From positions 184,001 to 248,000 of the forward strand of contig NW_026728908.1 of NCBI RefSeq assembly GCF_030272615.1: a stretch of DNA of 64,000 nt, given 5' to 3'. Position 1 is the first letter of the stretch. The number at the start of each line of letters is the position of its first letter. The translations under genes were made by a program, and so were the position numbers. Under the pieces are notes generated by a model. The model had not been told where the DNA came from. It worked only from the letters and a program-made list of their open reading frames with translations, and did no database searches. This document shows positions 10,943-23,247 of this stretch, one piece after another. This DNA comes from Cryptomeria japonica (lineage: Eukaryota; Streptophyta; Pinopsida; Cupressales; Cupressaceae).

Positions 10943-13080
10943 ATGCCTATTACTCGCTCTCAACAAAACAAACAAAGCGAAGCACAAGCAGAATCCGGTA
11001 TGAATCGAAGGTTATCAAATCCTTTTGAATGTCCACATCTAGAGGATACTGAAATTTTTGAAGAACTTCTTCAGGAATGCCAAGAAAGTGCTTCATTCCA
11101 AAAACTTGTGGAAAGACTCATGGAAAAAGATAAGGAAAAATACTTGCTCATGCTCACAAGCAAAGGGGTCAAACTCCCTGAAGACTTTGACACGGATGTG
11201 TTTAGAACGAGACCTCAACATTACGAATATCAAGAACAACAACGAGAAGGGGAAGCACGCGACCCTGAACAAGATATCCCCGAGCAAAACATACCGGAAC
11301 AACACACACCAGGGCAAAACATCCCTGAGAAAGGCATCCCCAAGCAAAACATACCGTTCCATACAACATTTCAACCTTGGATCAATGCAAGGGAAGAAAT
11401 CTTCCCTCGAAAAAACAACGTGCCTTTGGTGGTCTTTCTCAACAAATGCAAATGTTACAAAGACAAATGCAAGACATGCAACAAGGGACGACAGTGCAGT
11501 ACTCATTAAAAGAAATTTGTCCTTATCCCTTTGACAGAAGATTGCACATGATCCCTTTTCCTCTAAACTCAGACGTACCTAAATTTGACAAGTACGATGG
11601 AAAAAGCGATCCCCATGATCATGTCAAAGAATTTTGTACCATGAGTCTTGAATTTTCTCATGATGACACCTATCTGATGAGGTTATTCCCAAGAAGCTTG
11701 GGAGGACAAACAATGGAATGGTTATCCAAAATTACACCTCCTGTTAGATCATTTGATGAATTGGTCAACAAATTCATAACACAATATTCCTATAACATTC
11801 AACATGCTATAACTATGCTAGACGTCTGCAACACCAAACAGAAAAACAATGAAACATTTATGATATTCCTTCAACATTGGCAACGTATGGTTTCATGATA
11901 TCCTCGAGACATTCCTGAAAAGGAGAAAATGGAGATTTTCATCGACAACTTGAATGGTGAGATGAGTTACAGGCTCAAACTCCAATGCATACCGTCTTTC
12001 ACTAAATTGATTGAAAACGACATTCAAGTAGAAGCGGCATGTGTCAAAAAGGGAATGCTCAAATTCTTCAAAGAAAGAACAAATTCATCAAACTACAATA
12101 ACCAAAACAACAACAGCTTAGACAAGTCTAGATTCTGGACTCGAAACAAAAATGAAGGCAGCAATGAATCACATGATCCAAAATCTAAACAACCAGTGCT
12201 CGCATTATCTGGAAATCCTCAAGCTATGAAAATTCCTAAAGGTGCTAACCCAGACACTAATACGTACGCACCGAATACCAATCAAGGTCAACCCAACACA
12301 AACAACACCAACGATACTAAAAACAAAACCACAAATCAAGGACCTAATAACAATTCGCGAGACGGCACCAACAATTTCCAAAAACGTGTCTTCACACCAC
12401 TGGGACAATCACTGGAGTCAGCATTCAGAGAACTCCTAGCAAACAAGATTATCTCTTTGCCCGCCATTAGTAACTATGAACCCCAAGTCAAACCACCTTG
12501 GTGGAATGACTCACACTTTTTTTATTTTCATCGCAACAAAGGTCATCAAACGAACGATTGCATGAGATTGAAAAACATTGTTCAGGAAATGATTGATCAA
12601 GGTGATTTAACGGTGGATGGTCTCAAAACAAATGGTGACCACGCAGCCTTTAAAAATCCTCTTCCAAACTACAACAAAGATGGAGCTTCAACCTCAAACG
12701 ATACACGTGGATCTCGTATCAACCACATCTACAATAACACCATCAATCACATATCAGCTAAAGACCATCATGTAAATGTCATCACAATCCGAGACCAGCA
12801 TAATCATGAATCTGTCAATGTAACAACCAGAGCTCAGAAATACATCTTGAAGGGCCACACAACAACAACAACCATTACACCAAGAATCCAATATGATTTA
12901 GTCAGCCAACTACGTAAAACTCCTGCTCAAATATCTATACTAGAATTGTTGAAACTATCGCCAAAACACAAAGACATATTGGAACAAGCGCTATTGGAAA
13001 CTAATGTACCTCAAGATCTGGATGCTGACAAATTCCAAGCCATGGTCGCTCATATGATAGGGCCTCATAATCTCACCTTC
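10943..13080 (+). pseudogene. gag of element C (broken)
   Basis: The ATG at 10943 begins MPITRSQQN, a start typical of Tat-lineage gag; the frame is open upstream, so the true start is inferred. An N-terminal part with repeated P-E-Q-N-I-P units (about 11268-11350) is followed by a frameshift near 11425 and the Retrotrans_gag domain (about 11570-12080, including DKYDGKSDPHDHVKEF). A TGA at 11896-11898 interrupts this domain. A Gln/Asn/Thr-rich linker leads to a zinc-knuckle-like segment (12519-12561, YFHRNKGHQTNDC), in which the first Cys is Tyr. Gag packages the RNA into particles. Confidence 0.8.
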
Positions 13081-13500
13081 TCAGAGCATGATAATACTTC
13101 CTTAAGTCATCCGCATAACACTCCCCTCCATATTGAAGTCATCATTTATAAACATCGAGTAAAAAGAGTATTGATAGATGGAGGAGCTGGACTTAATATA
13201 TGTACCTTAAAACTTATCCATGCATTAGGCTTCTCAGAGGAGTCTTTTGATCCATGTAAAAAGATTACCATAAAGGCATATGATGATGAGGAAAGATCAT
13301 CTAAAGGAACCGTGATGTTACCCATTCAAGTTGGACCAGTGCAAAAGGATACTATGTGTCAGGTCTTAGATATAGACCTCACATACAATATTTTATTAGG
13401 TCGACCCTAGATACATGAAATGCAAGCAGTGTCTTCTACGTATCACCAGTGTGTCAAATTTCCCTATAATGGACAAGAGGTCTCTATATCTGCCGATCAC
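13081..13500 (+). pseudogene. Aspartic protease of element C
   Basis: Continuous with gag in the same frame. VLIDGGAGLNIC (about 13171-13206) is the active-site loop in the D-G-G form common in Tat elements, and YNILLGRP (13387-13410) is the C-terminal strand. A TAG at 13408-13410 stands where the family has Trp (RPWIH); the same frame then continues with matching sequence. The stop fits a G-to-A change at a CTG/CAG site. The catalytic Asp is kept. Confidence 0.8.
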
Positions 13501-13599
13501 AATCCATTTCAACATTGTAATGCAATGGGGGCAGCCCAGGACAGTTTGGTTCCCCATAATAGGGAAAAACAGAAATCCTCAACATCAAATCTATAGAAG

Positions 13600-14910
13600 G
13601 CAAAGCCTGAATCATTACCTGGAGATTTCAAGCAGAAAATGCAAATCAGAGAACAAGGTATGGGAGAATACTCTTTGGAACCCATGTGTTTGGCCAACTT
13701 ACCAACATCACCCAGATCTCATGGGTTACCCACAACATCAACACATCAGGTAATTCAGCCCATCACCAAATTTGATGGTACCTTCATCCAACTAGGCACT
13801 CTAGCACATGAATCAAAAGAAAAGGACATTCTTAGTTGGTTATACAAAGATGAGGAAGAAGATAACAGAGCAGCTACTCTGGACATAGTTCTACCAACAC
13901 ACCTATATGGAAAGGGCTACTTAATCATGCAACAAATGGGATATGATGGTAAAGGACCTATTGGAAAATGCAAAGAAGGAGTCACTGAACCAATAGACCT
14001 TCCTTCACAGCTCAGTAGAGACAAAACAGGATTGGGTTGTAAACTCACTTTCCTATTAAGAAAGATACCACACATAACTCCAAAACCTCAATGGAAAGCA
14101 AAGAAGAAGTACAAAGAAGGTTCTTGGCAAGAAGCACTATTTGAGTCAGCAGAAACAATCCGCAAGGCACGTGAATGTCAAGAACAGAAGCAACATCGGG
14201 AAAAGCTCCTCATTCATAAGAAGGCCATATCTGTAGTAGTAGCTCATATTCAAACACAAATATCTCAAAAACAAACAGAATCATCTCCTAATACCGTTAT
14301 TCCTCTCCAAGGAGGCATAGTATATGAACAAATACAAAAGGTAGAAGCAAGATCCGACACAGAATCAGCAAAGACTATCAGACTGGTATCCATCATCAAA
14401 GATCTATTTTCACCATACAACATACCTGTTTACAGCACTGATAAAATCTGGGATGATAACTCAGAGACGGATTCCAATGAATATGAATGGGGTAGCTGCT
14501 CAAACACTACTGGAGATACCACTGACAAAACTAGCTCCATATCCCTTTCCCAAGAAGAGCATAACGCAGAAGATGGACTACCTAAATTTGGACCGTAGAA
14601 TATCTATGATGCCAAGGAAAGCAAACAGAAACATTATGAACAAATCTATACGGAGGATGATACCATCAAAGACCTCGACAAAATCCTTTTCTTTAAAACC
14701 AAAACCAATCACGATGAAACCTCTGTCTTAACACTTACAGTAGCAGAACTTGATCCGCCTAACGATTCCTTACCACTTGTCTTTCCCGACCTCATTGACT
14801 GGGATGAACTTGAAATACATGATATACCAATTTTCCCAGACGATGAATCAATTATCCACTACCTATGTACCGTTAATCCAGAAACAGGCTCTACCAGTGA
14901 ACGAAGTAAC
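13600..14910 (+). pseudogene. Protease-RT linker of C with a G-patch-like domain
   Basis: It stays in the frame of the protease after a stop near 13600 and runs to another TAG at 14596-14598, after which the same frame goes on to the solo-LTR insertion. Residues encoded at 13906-14040 include GYLIMQQMGYDGKGPIGK and, about 20 residues later, GLG, preceded by EPI. This is the layout of a G-patch (glycine-rich RNA-binding motif). In betaretroviruses a G-patch also follows the protease, so position and motif agree. The rest is charged and low in hydrophobic residues, as expected of a linker. Confidence 0.6.
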
Positions 14911-16432
14911 TGTAGACGTATAAAAATGACCATATTCCTAAATGAATATTTTATGATCATTTCTCTATTTAATTAAATCCAATTTAATTAAATTATCCAC
15001 ATTCCTCTATTTAATTAAGTAAATTACTCAATTTATTTAAATTAAATTCACTATATCCATTTAATGAATAAATCATTTTATTCAATTAAATCCCCCCTAT
15101 CCACTTTTAATTAAATTCAAATTTAATTAAATAGTTACCCTAAATTGAATAAATCTAAGTTATTTAATTGCAATCAAATTGAATGAAATTCTTTATTTCA
15201 ATTAAATCCTATTATCCCTCCATCCACTTGCAAAATCCTACATCTCCCACTTGCCTTCCTAAACCCCTTTCTAATCCCTTCTAGAATCTTCTAATCGCTT
15301 CTAATTAACCTAACCCCTCCTCTAAACTTTGTCACACCCCTAAGCAAAGGGAAGTCACTTCTCAAACCCTCAAAGGCTTTCAACCTTCAACCACTTAATT
15401 CCTCAAAGTCTTTGATAACCATTAAAGGCTTTCAACCTTCAACCACTTAATTCCTCAAAGTCTTTGATAACCATTAAAGGCTTCCAACTTTCAACCACTT
15501 AATCCCCCAAAGTCTCCAATAACCATTAATGGTTAACTCAAACCCTCCTACATGGTTAAAACATTTGTTTTGACTCAACCTTCATCCAACCCAAGGGTCT
15601 CATTAGGCCTTTAATGCTTTGACCATGATTATCTCTTAATCATTTGCACAAGGGTTTATCCTTGGATTAACTCTTAATCCAGTGGGTAATCCTAATTTAA
15701 GCTTGACCCTTACCCTCTAGATAATCATGAGGTCTTCTCAGGCATTTAATGTCTCCAACCCCTTCTCTCAACCCAACCCTATGTTGACACTTGTCACCAT
15801 TTCATTGGTGCCAATTCCAAACATGGATCCCTAACTTTCAAACTCAACCCTTGATTAAACCATTCAATCTTGACCATCCATTACCCTATTCTTGCTATAA
15901 ATAGAGCTCTCATTCCTCCATAACAATCATCCTCCAAATTTGTAGCATCACACTTATGCTCAAATACATTCAAGCTTTCATATCATTTTTATGCTCATCA
16001 TTTTAGCCTCTTTTAAATCAGGAACTAGTCTAAATATGCATGTTTAGAATACTTCCTTTATCATTTAGCTCAATCATAGACTAAATATATCATGTTAGGA
16101 TAGTACTCATACTAATCTTGTCATCTTATCATTTAGTTTATTGCATTTTAAAATCATTCATAGTTTAGCATTTCTTTCATACTAAAATCCATCAAAGCAT
16201 CCCTCGTTCTTGCATTTGCCATCCCTGAACCATTTTGCTCAGTGATCTGAGAGCAAAAACATTGGTTTGAGGGACATTGTGAGATAGAGAACCATGGGAC
16301 CGACCTTGGGAAGCTGAGTAATACGTCGTTACTCCATAGCTTGCACCAAGAAGTCCTCTGTGTGTGTGTGGACAAGTCATTTAGCAATATTTTCACATAT
16401 TGAGTTTTATCAGCCCACTTTTCCCGCATACA
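14911..16432 (+). repeat. Solo LTR of the C family, nested inside element C
   Basis: It starts TGTAGACGTATAAAAATG and ends CCCGCATACA, like the LTRs of C. It is flanked by its own perfect duplication GTAAC (14906-14910 and 16433-16437) and splits the coding region in frame. No internal region is present, so unequal recombination between the two LTRs of a nested copy left only one. It differs from the host's LTRs: 1522 bp long, with a 51-bp unit repeated three times (about 15375-15530) that the host LTRs lack. TATA box at 15896-15903. Confidence 0.9.
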
Positions 16433-17640
16433 GTAACAATGTCTCCAACCCAAGGAGTGCCAAGTCTCTCAGTCACAAAAATGAACCAAATAAAAGATCT
16501 AATGCTGAAAACCAGTCAATGGCAGCTCTCGATCACAAAAAAGTAAAAATAAAGGATGCATCTGAGGGTGAAAACCTTTTTAAGGCACCTAAGGATGGGA
16601 GACTTGACACTCTTCCTGAACATTTTCATGAGCAATCACCCATATTGATTGAGCCCACTCAATCAATCAACATTGGTACTGCAAAAGCAGTCAAAAACAT
16701 ACACCTGGCAGAATCTCTGACAGAGGAGGAAAGATCAACATTTCTTTGCTTGGTCATATGCAGAATCTTTTTTAAAGAAAAGCAAATTAACTTTGCTTGG
16801 TCATATGCAGATATGCCCGGAATTGATCCACACTTGATCATGCATCACTTGTCCATCTCTCCAGGAGTTAAGCCAGTCAAGCAAAAACTACAAAAAATGA
16901 ATCCACAGGTGGCACTCATGGTCAAGGCTGAACTAAAGAAACTATTAGATGTCAGATTCATTTGACCCATTGACTATGCAGAATGGATTTCCAACATAGT
17001 ACCAGTATCAAAACCAGATGGCAGTATCAGAATCTGCACGGATTTCAGAGATGTCAACAAAGCCTGTCCAAAGGATGACTTTCCTCTGCCCAGTATCGAC
17101 ATAATTGTGGACCTCACAGAGGGCCATGCAATGCTCTCACTAATGGACGGTTTTTCAAGCTATAATCAAATAAAAATAGCCCCAGAGGATCAAGATAAAA
17201 CAGCATTTACCTATCCTTGGGGAAGGTACTATTGGAATGTTATGCCTTTTGGCTTAAGAATGCAGGAGCTACTTATCAACAAACAATGACAACAATCTTC
17301 CATGACATGATGCATACCTTCATGGAAGACTATGTGGATGATTTACTAGCTAAATCCTTCACCAGAGCAGAACACCTCAGCATCCTAACAAAGATCTTTG
17401 ATCAATTGGAGAAATTCCAAGTCAGGCTCAACCCTAAGAAGTGTGTCTTTGGGGTTACATTAGGAAAGTTACTAGGCTACATAGTCTCAGCTAAAGGTAT
17501 TGAAGTGGATCCAGCAAAGGTACAAGCCATTATGGAGATGCCACCACCAAAGAATATCAGTCAGCTCAGATCTCTACATGGATGACTCCAATCAATCCGG
17601 TGATTCATCGCTCAACTAGCTGATAAAAGTCTACCATTAA
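16433..17640 (+). pseudogene. Reverse transcriptase of element C
   Basis: Reading resumes right after the solo LTR in the previous frame. RT motifs in order: PGVKPVKQKLQKM, WISNIVPVSKPDGSIRICTDFRDVN (16984-17058), DDFPLPSID, MDGFSSYNQI, AFTYPWG, MPFGL, a one-base deletion near 17255, then NAGATYQQTM and the catalytic DYVDDLL (near 17330-17350). TGA stops lie at 16963-16965, 17583-17585 and 17601-17603, each where the family usually has Arg, so all three fit CGA-to-TGA decay at CpG. It would copy the element RNA into DNA. Confidence 0.85.
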
Positions 17641-18150
17641 ATCATTTGCTACATAAGAATGTACCTTTCAGATGGGAAGCCAAGTGTGCAGAATCTTTTT
17701 ATCAAATCAAACAGTATCTGATGAACCCACCAGTTCTAGTACCACCAATAGCACGAAAGTCACTCATTTTATACATTTCAACAACAGATATATCACTGGG
17801 GGCACTATTGGCACAAGAAGATCAACAAGGAAAGGAATGACCCATATACTACATCAGCAGGACATTGAATGGCTATGAACTCAACTATACATTCATTGAG
17901 AAGGCTTGTCTAACAGTAGTCTTCGCTTCTCAAAAGTTTCGACATTATATGCTAGCACACACAATTAAGCTAGTAGCAAAAATTGATCCTCTCAAATATC
18001 TACTCAGTAAGGCAGCTCTTACAGGCCGATTGGCTAAATGGGTAATGATTCTCAGTGAATTTGACATCCACTACGCAGAACGAAGAGCTATCAAAGGACA
18101 AGTAATTGCAGATCAACTAGCTGAAGCACCGCTACCCGGAAAACAAACTA
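17641..18150 (+). pseudogene. First RNase H of element C
   Basis: It follows RT in the same frame. FRWEAKCAESFYQIK and LYISTTDISLGALLAQ are the start of the gypsy RNase H, with its first catalytic Asp. A TGA at 17838-17840 stands where Arg is usual. The domain ends with HYAERRAIKGQVIADQLAE, the tether seen in Tat elements. It degrades the RNA strand of RNA-DNA hybrids. Confidence 0.8.
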
Positions 18151-18600
18151 TGGAGATTGAATTTCCGAACAGGGACGTTCTTTCTATTTCTACCACACAA
18201 TGGACCCTATACTTTGACAGATCCTACACACAACATGGTTCAGGTGCTAGCATTCTATTCATCACTCCTGAAGGGCATACTATACCAAGATCATATCGGC
18301 TTATGTTCCCATGCACAAATAATGTGGCTGAATATGAGGCATTGGTTATAGGCATCAAAATGGTCGTAGAATGGAAAATCACAGAGTTAATGGTCTATGG
18401 AGATTCACAACTAGTCGTCAATCAAATCAACAACGACTATCAGACAAAGGATGACAAGCTCCTACCCTACAAGCGAATGGTGGATGACTTCAAACAATAT
18501 TTTGTACACATCACCTTTGAGCAAATACCAAGGTTGAACAACAAAGTAGCCAATGCCATGGCTACTATCGCTTCATTACTACAAATTCCAGAACAACAAA
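18151..18600 (+). pseudogene. Second (archaeal-type) RNase H of element C
   Basis: WTLYFDRSYTQHGSGASILF (18202-18261), NVAEYEAL, VYGDSQLVVNQI and NKVANAMATIAS match the extra RNase H of the Tat lineage. The catalytic residues Asp (FDRS), Glu (EYEAL) and Asp (GDSQ) are present. The last, normally Asp in an A-D-A context, is Asn (codon AAT in GCCAATGCC); a GAT in that place would make a CpG, so this is one transition away. The domain was probably inactive after that change. Confidence 0.8.
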
Positions 18601-19951
18601 GTCATTACGAGTTTCTGGTAGAGCAACTTCTCTCCCCAGCCTATGACCACTCTGAATCCCATGTTATCTATGCCTTAACCGGTTTGGATTCCCCTTTATA
18701 TGGACCCATATATGATTATCTAAAGAACAACATCCTACCCATTGACCAATCCCGTAACCAAAAATGTAATTTTATCCGACAAGCCACCCGGTATACCCTT
18801 ACCGTTGATACTTTGTACCGTCGAGGTCTAGATGGTACTCTTCTTCGTTGCCTTGATCGTAATGAATCTGATTCCTCTTTGCACGAGCTTCACGAAGGTA
18901 TTTGTGGCACACATTCAAGTGGGACTAATCTTGCTAAAAAGCTTCTAAGGATGGGATACTACTGGCCTACAATGGAAAAAGATTCTTACCACTTCGCCAA
19001 GAAGTGTCCTAAATGGCAGATCCATGGCAATCTGATACATGCACCAACACAGGAACTGCAGTCATTTACAACATCCTGGCCCTTTTTTCAGTGGGGACTA
19101 GAATTGGTCGGCAAAATTCATCCTTCATCTTCAAATGGACACAAGTTCACTATAACTGCAACAGAATACTTTACCAAGTGGATAGAAGCAGTCCCCGTGA
19201 CCACAGTAACCGAAAAACAAATTGTTTCTTTTATCCTGAACTATCTAATCTGCAGATATGGTATTCCAAGTTCCATCATCACTGATAATGGACGACCGTT
19301 CAAAAACCAAGATGTCCAAGAACTATGTGAACAATTCAAAATACAACATCGGTTCTCTACGCCATAGTACCCCCAGGGGAATGGTCAAGCAGAAGCATCC
19401 AACAAAATAATACTGAAAATCCTAAAGAAAACAGTAAATAATGCAGGCAAATATTGGCATGTACAACTCAATCCAACACTTTGGGCATACAGAACTAGCA
19501 TCCGTACACCTACAGGAGAAACACCTTTCTCATTGGTCTATGGATCAAAAGCTATTTTACCACTGGAGGTAGAAATTCCATCTCTCAGAGTCTCTCTAAA
19601 AGGCTTAATCCCAGATGAAGAGTATAGAGTCAACCGACTGCAAGAACTAGAACTATTAGATGAAAGACGTTAGCATGCTTACACTCATCTCAAAGCGTTT
19701 CAGCAATGCATGTGCAGAAGCTACAATCACAAGGTCATCCCTCGCAACTTCAAAGTTGGTGACCTAGTCCTCAAAGAAAATCCAAGAAATCAGCAAGATC
19801 GAGAAAAGAAAGGGAAATTTGAACCTAACTGGTTGGGTCCCTATGTCATCATATCAGTCTATGGATCAGGTGCTTATCAGCTTACAACTTCAGAAGGAGA
19901 TGTGCTTGACGAACCAACTAACAGCATCCATCTAAAGAAATACTACACTTG
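18601..19951 (+). pseudogene. Integrase of element C
   Basis: It begins after the second RNase H in the same frame. The zinc-binding part has HELHEGICGTH and KKCPKWQ, where the last Cys of CxxC is Trp. In the core, WGLELVG has Glu where the first catalytic Asp is normal. ITDNGRPF (second Asp) and QGNGQAEA (Glu) are kept. TAG codons lie near 19365 and 19670. The C-terminal part (19710-19951) has the basic GDLVLKENP...KFEPNWLGPYVI segment, then ends at 19951. It would insert the DNA copy into the chromosome; two metal- or zinc-binding changes make activity unlikely. Confidence 0.85.
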
Positions 19952-21308
19952 AGTAGTCTAATGCACAGAAAAAGTCAAAAACAAAAAAATCAAAAAATCA
20001 AGAAAAAGCAAATAAAAAGGTACAATAAAAGCAACTGGTGAAAACCTGGTAACAGGCGCTATTGTGAGAGGACATCTCCTTTATCTCTATCCATATCTCT
20101 GTAGTAAAGCACTATCGGCCATTGCCTAACACTTGGCGAATATCCATTCAGGACATACTTAGCGTAGTCACTATCCTGATTTATCCATATGTCCTTTCAC
20201 CACACTTTACCATGGCTTGGTAATCACTATACATATCCACATCGAAAGACACACTTAGCTAGGGGCAATAATCGTCAAAACTTGCAGCAAGTTCAAACCA
20301 TCAAAACTATTTGCAAAAAAACTTAGAACACCACATCCAACAACCAACAACTTACTCCATCACAAAACAAAACATTGAATCGCTAAAATAGGAATCACAA
20401 AAACAATATGATGGATGATTTTCTGAAATACCAAATGTTACATTTTGCATAAAGTCTTGACTATTTTTGCATTTAATCTTTTTTTTGAATTATTGGATTC
20501 TCTAAATTTTCTCAACAAATGCTTCCAAGCTAGAGATCATCGAGAAACTCCAATATTTTCTTAGTCTTTTGTCTGTGAGGCGATCATTTGTACTATGTAA
20601 ATACTTGTCTCGAGATGTGATACAACGAATATCATTGAAGACATGATTCCACTTTACACATACAAATGGTTTACTCTTATCTATTTATATGCAATCCGCA
20701 CTCTGGTCGTCCTGGTTCAATTATACCTTGATGCTTGTGCTATCTTGCAAAATCAAACATCATGTGAATTTTTCTTAGGTCATTATGGTTCTTATACCAT
20801 TATGCTTGTATAAATTTTCAACATATCCCAAACAAATCAATGCTCAATGATGATACATATATCAAAAGCAAATAAACATGTGGTTATATCGGATGACAAA
20901 TGTAGAATAAGGATGCTCCTAAAACAATTAGTTGCATATCATTTTACAATTAGTTGCATATCAAATCATACATCTCATTTTCAAGATACATCTCACAGCA
21001 TATCAAATCATACATCTCATTTTCAAGATACATCTTATAGCATATCAAATCATACATCTCATTTTCAAAATACATCTCACATCTCATAAACATCATACAT
21101 TTCACTTCATCATATCATCTATCTAAGCATTGCATCATCATAACAAAGTACAAGCATCTAGAACATGCATCAGTAACACATCACATGATCAAATAAAATG
21201 GTGTCATCTATATATATATCAAAAATGATCAAAATGTACAAATATATGTCATGTCTATGCCCCATACAACAAAAACAATGATCCAAAATACAATAGAGAC
21301 ATTGTCTC
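19952..21308 (+). other. Non-coding spacer of C between integrase and the antisense gene
   Basis: AT-rich, starting with an A-rich stretch and GGTGAAAACCTGGTAACAGG (20037-20056), a segment that in my recollection recurs after integrase in related elements. No coding is seen. It includes the 42-bp tandem repeat at 20955-21080 and would hold the 3' end of the antisense transcript. Confidence 0.5.
20955..21080 (+). repeat. 42-bp tandem repeat, three copies
   Basis: The unit begins GCATATCAAATCATACATC and ends at CATCTCAC or CATCTTAT. Three copies in a row are followed by decayed CATCAT/CATTTCA runs. Confidence 0.8.
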
Positions 21309-23247
21309 TCAAGTATGACTATCTCCTGAGCAGGATGGTCTCGCCGCTGATGTCCCAGCCCCTGGATCTCCAGGAGGATCCTGTCTCGAAGGCCCCGTCA
21401 TGCCTCTACTCTCTGACTGTGACCCAGTCTCTCGAGATCGACTTGATCTCGACTGCGTGAAGCTCTGTACTCTACGCTCCCTGGGCACTGCATCCTCATA
21501 GTGGCGTCGATAGTACTCCACCTCCCTCACTCTCAAGGATAGCTCTCTCATGATGTCCTTCATAGGACCACCTGCTGCCGCTCTCTGCATGCTCCCTGCC
21601 AGCTCCTCCACTCGACCTTGCCGCTCTATCTCAATATTGCGCTCTAGGGTCAGCTAGGTAATCTGACGTTGCTGCATCAACACCTGTGCCTGCAGCTATT
21701 GTACTGTCAACTATAGGGTCCTAATCTGGGCATCCTCCACATGTGTCAGGATCCGAACCCGTAGGGGCACCTATGAAGGGGTACCCCCTATCCCTCTACC
21801 TGTCCTCAGTGTGGGTGGAGGTAACTCATCAGTCCTCCTCCTCTGCGATGGTCGTCTCCACTCATTAGTCCCTCCCATCACTGCTATCACCTCTCCCACT
21901 CTCCCCTCCTCCCCTACTCCGATCGCCAACCCTCCTCTCCATCTATCCATTACAGCTCGTTGAACTGCTCTCTCCACCCGCACTCCCATATCACCCCCAT
22001 CTCTCCCTCTGTCTCCTCTCCTCCCCCAATATCCTCTCCCTCGTTGTCCTCCTCCACCTCCATCATCTCCCTCATCACCATCTCCCCCTACCTCATCCTC
22101 ATCATCATCGAAGGCAGGCCGCATCTCCTTAGGATCTGATATCCTAGCCATGGCACAAGCTGCGAACAAACCAGCAAACTCATGCGTCATCCTAGCATCT
22201 AAAATCTCAGGAGCATAGTCCCATATCTGGCCTGCTAAGCTGGAAAACTCCTCTACAGCCGCTCCACTATTAATAGTCGGACCCCAATCCAGTATATCCT
22301 GCCTCCGACGCGCATATAAGCAGGTCCCCTATGGTATCCCCTACTGCCGACCATACTACCAAAAAACCCTGCCAACCTGAAATCTCTCGATCACAAAGGG
22401 CATCCGCCCTATCAAAAACTGACTCATAAAAACATACAGCATCTCTAGCCCATCCTCAACCCATACCTCGCAATCTATATACAGTCGCCAGATGACTGTA
22501 TCGATGTCATCTAACACCCTCCTCCAGTGCTCAAGTTTTCCCAGCTTACATTGGACAACTAGCCCCCTGTATCCATATGCATATGCCCACCCAACAAGCC
22601 TGTCTCTATCCACTAGTGGCCTAGCTGCTGGAATGTGCTCCCAACACCATACCTGTAGGAGTGTCACGCCAGCTGACAAACTATTGTAACCTAGGTATAC
22701 CACCTCATGTAAATCCCTGTATAAATGAACTAACATGGTCGATCCCCACACAAACCTGCGGCCTTGTGTCACCATCTCCTCTAGCACCAATCCCCAACCC
22801 ATGGAAAATCCCTTCGACCTACGGTCGGGACATAGGAATCCACCTATAAAACCTTCTAGTACTGACGGAAGAGGTGCATAGTCCAGATCCAAGAACTCCT
22901 GTCAAGGGATCTCATATCCACACACTATCTCATCATGAAATATGCGTCGCAATGCCTCTGTCCTGCCCTCCTCTATTTGCTCATATGGAAATAATGCACC
23001 TACAATGGGAATCTGCAATATCCTGTAACAGTCCTCAGGAGTCACCATCATCTCACCTGTAGCAAAGTGGAAGGTGTTTGTATCACTATGCCATCTCTCT
23101 GCGAGCATTGTGAGTAAACCGAGACATATCTAATAAAGATGACAGGCCACATCTCTCAATAACATCTAAGTGAGCCTATGCCAACCAAGGTATCAACACC
23201 CATGGTCTGGGGAACCGCTCGCGCGACTGAACCACTCCCAATCGCTC
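21309..23247 (-). pseudogene. Antisense PMD gene of element C, exon 2
   Basis: Read from 23247 leftward. After the acceptor the frame encodes PRPWVLIPWLA, a TAG, then HLDVIERCGLSSLLDMSRF. A frameshift near 23115 leads to LAERWHSDTNTFHFATGEMM (start 23105), the core signature of the plant mobile domain (aminotransferase-like PMD; PF10536 type) found in MAIN/MAIL proteins. The PMD goes on to about 22360. Next come an acidic and Gly/Arg-rich stretch (22110-21980) and a Gln-rich, coiled-coil-like tail ending at 21309. Stops are TGA at 22902-22904 (CGA expected) and TAG at 23176, 22356, 22341, 22329, 21771, 21711, 21696 and 21654, all fitting CAG-to-TAG. Outside these the frame is constant, so the gene was recently intact. 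Confidence 0.75.

Noticed and set aside
11093-11506. 137-codon minus-strand frame
   Set aside because: It lies opposite the gag start of C, whose motifs and lineage-typical start identify the plus strand as coding.
14911-16432. Third LTR marking a second full element in tandem
   Set aside because: It has its own 5-bp duplication and the coding frame of C continues on both sides, so it is an insertion and not a boundary.
22492-23062. Plus-strand frames of 60-65 codons
   Set aside because: They are the complement of the PMD coding exon.
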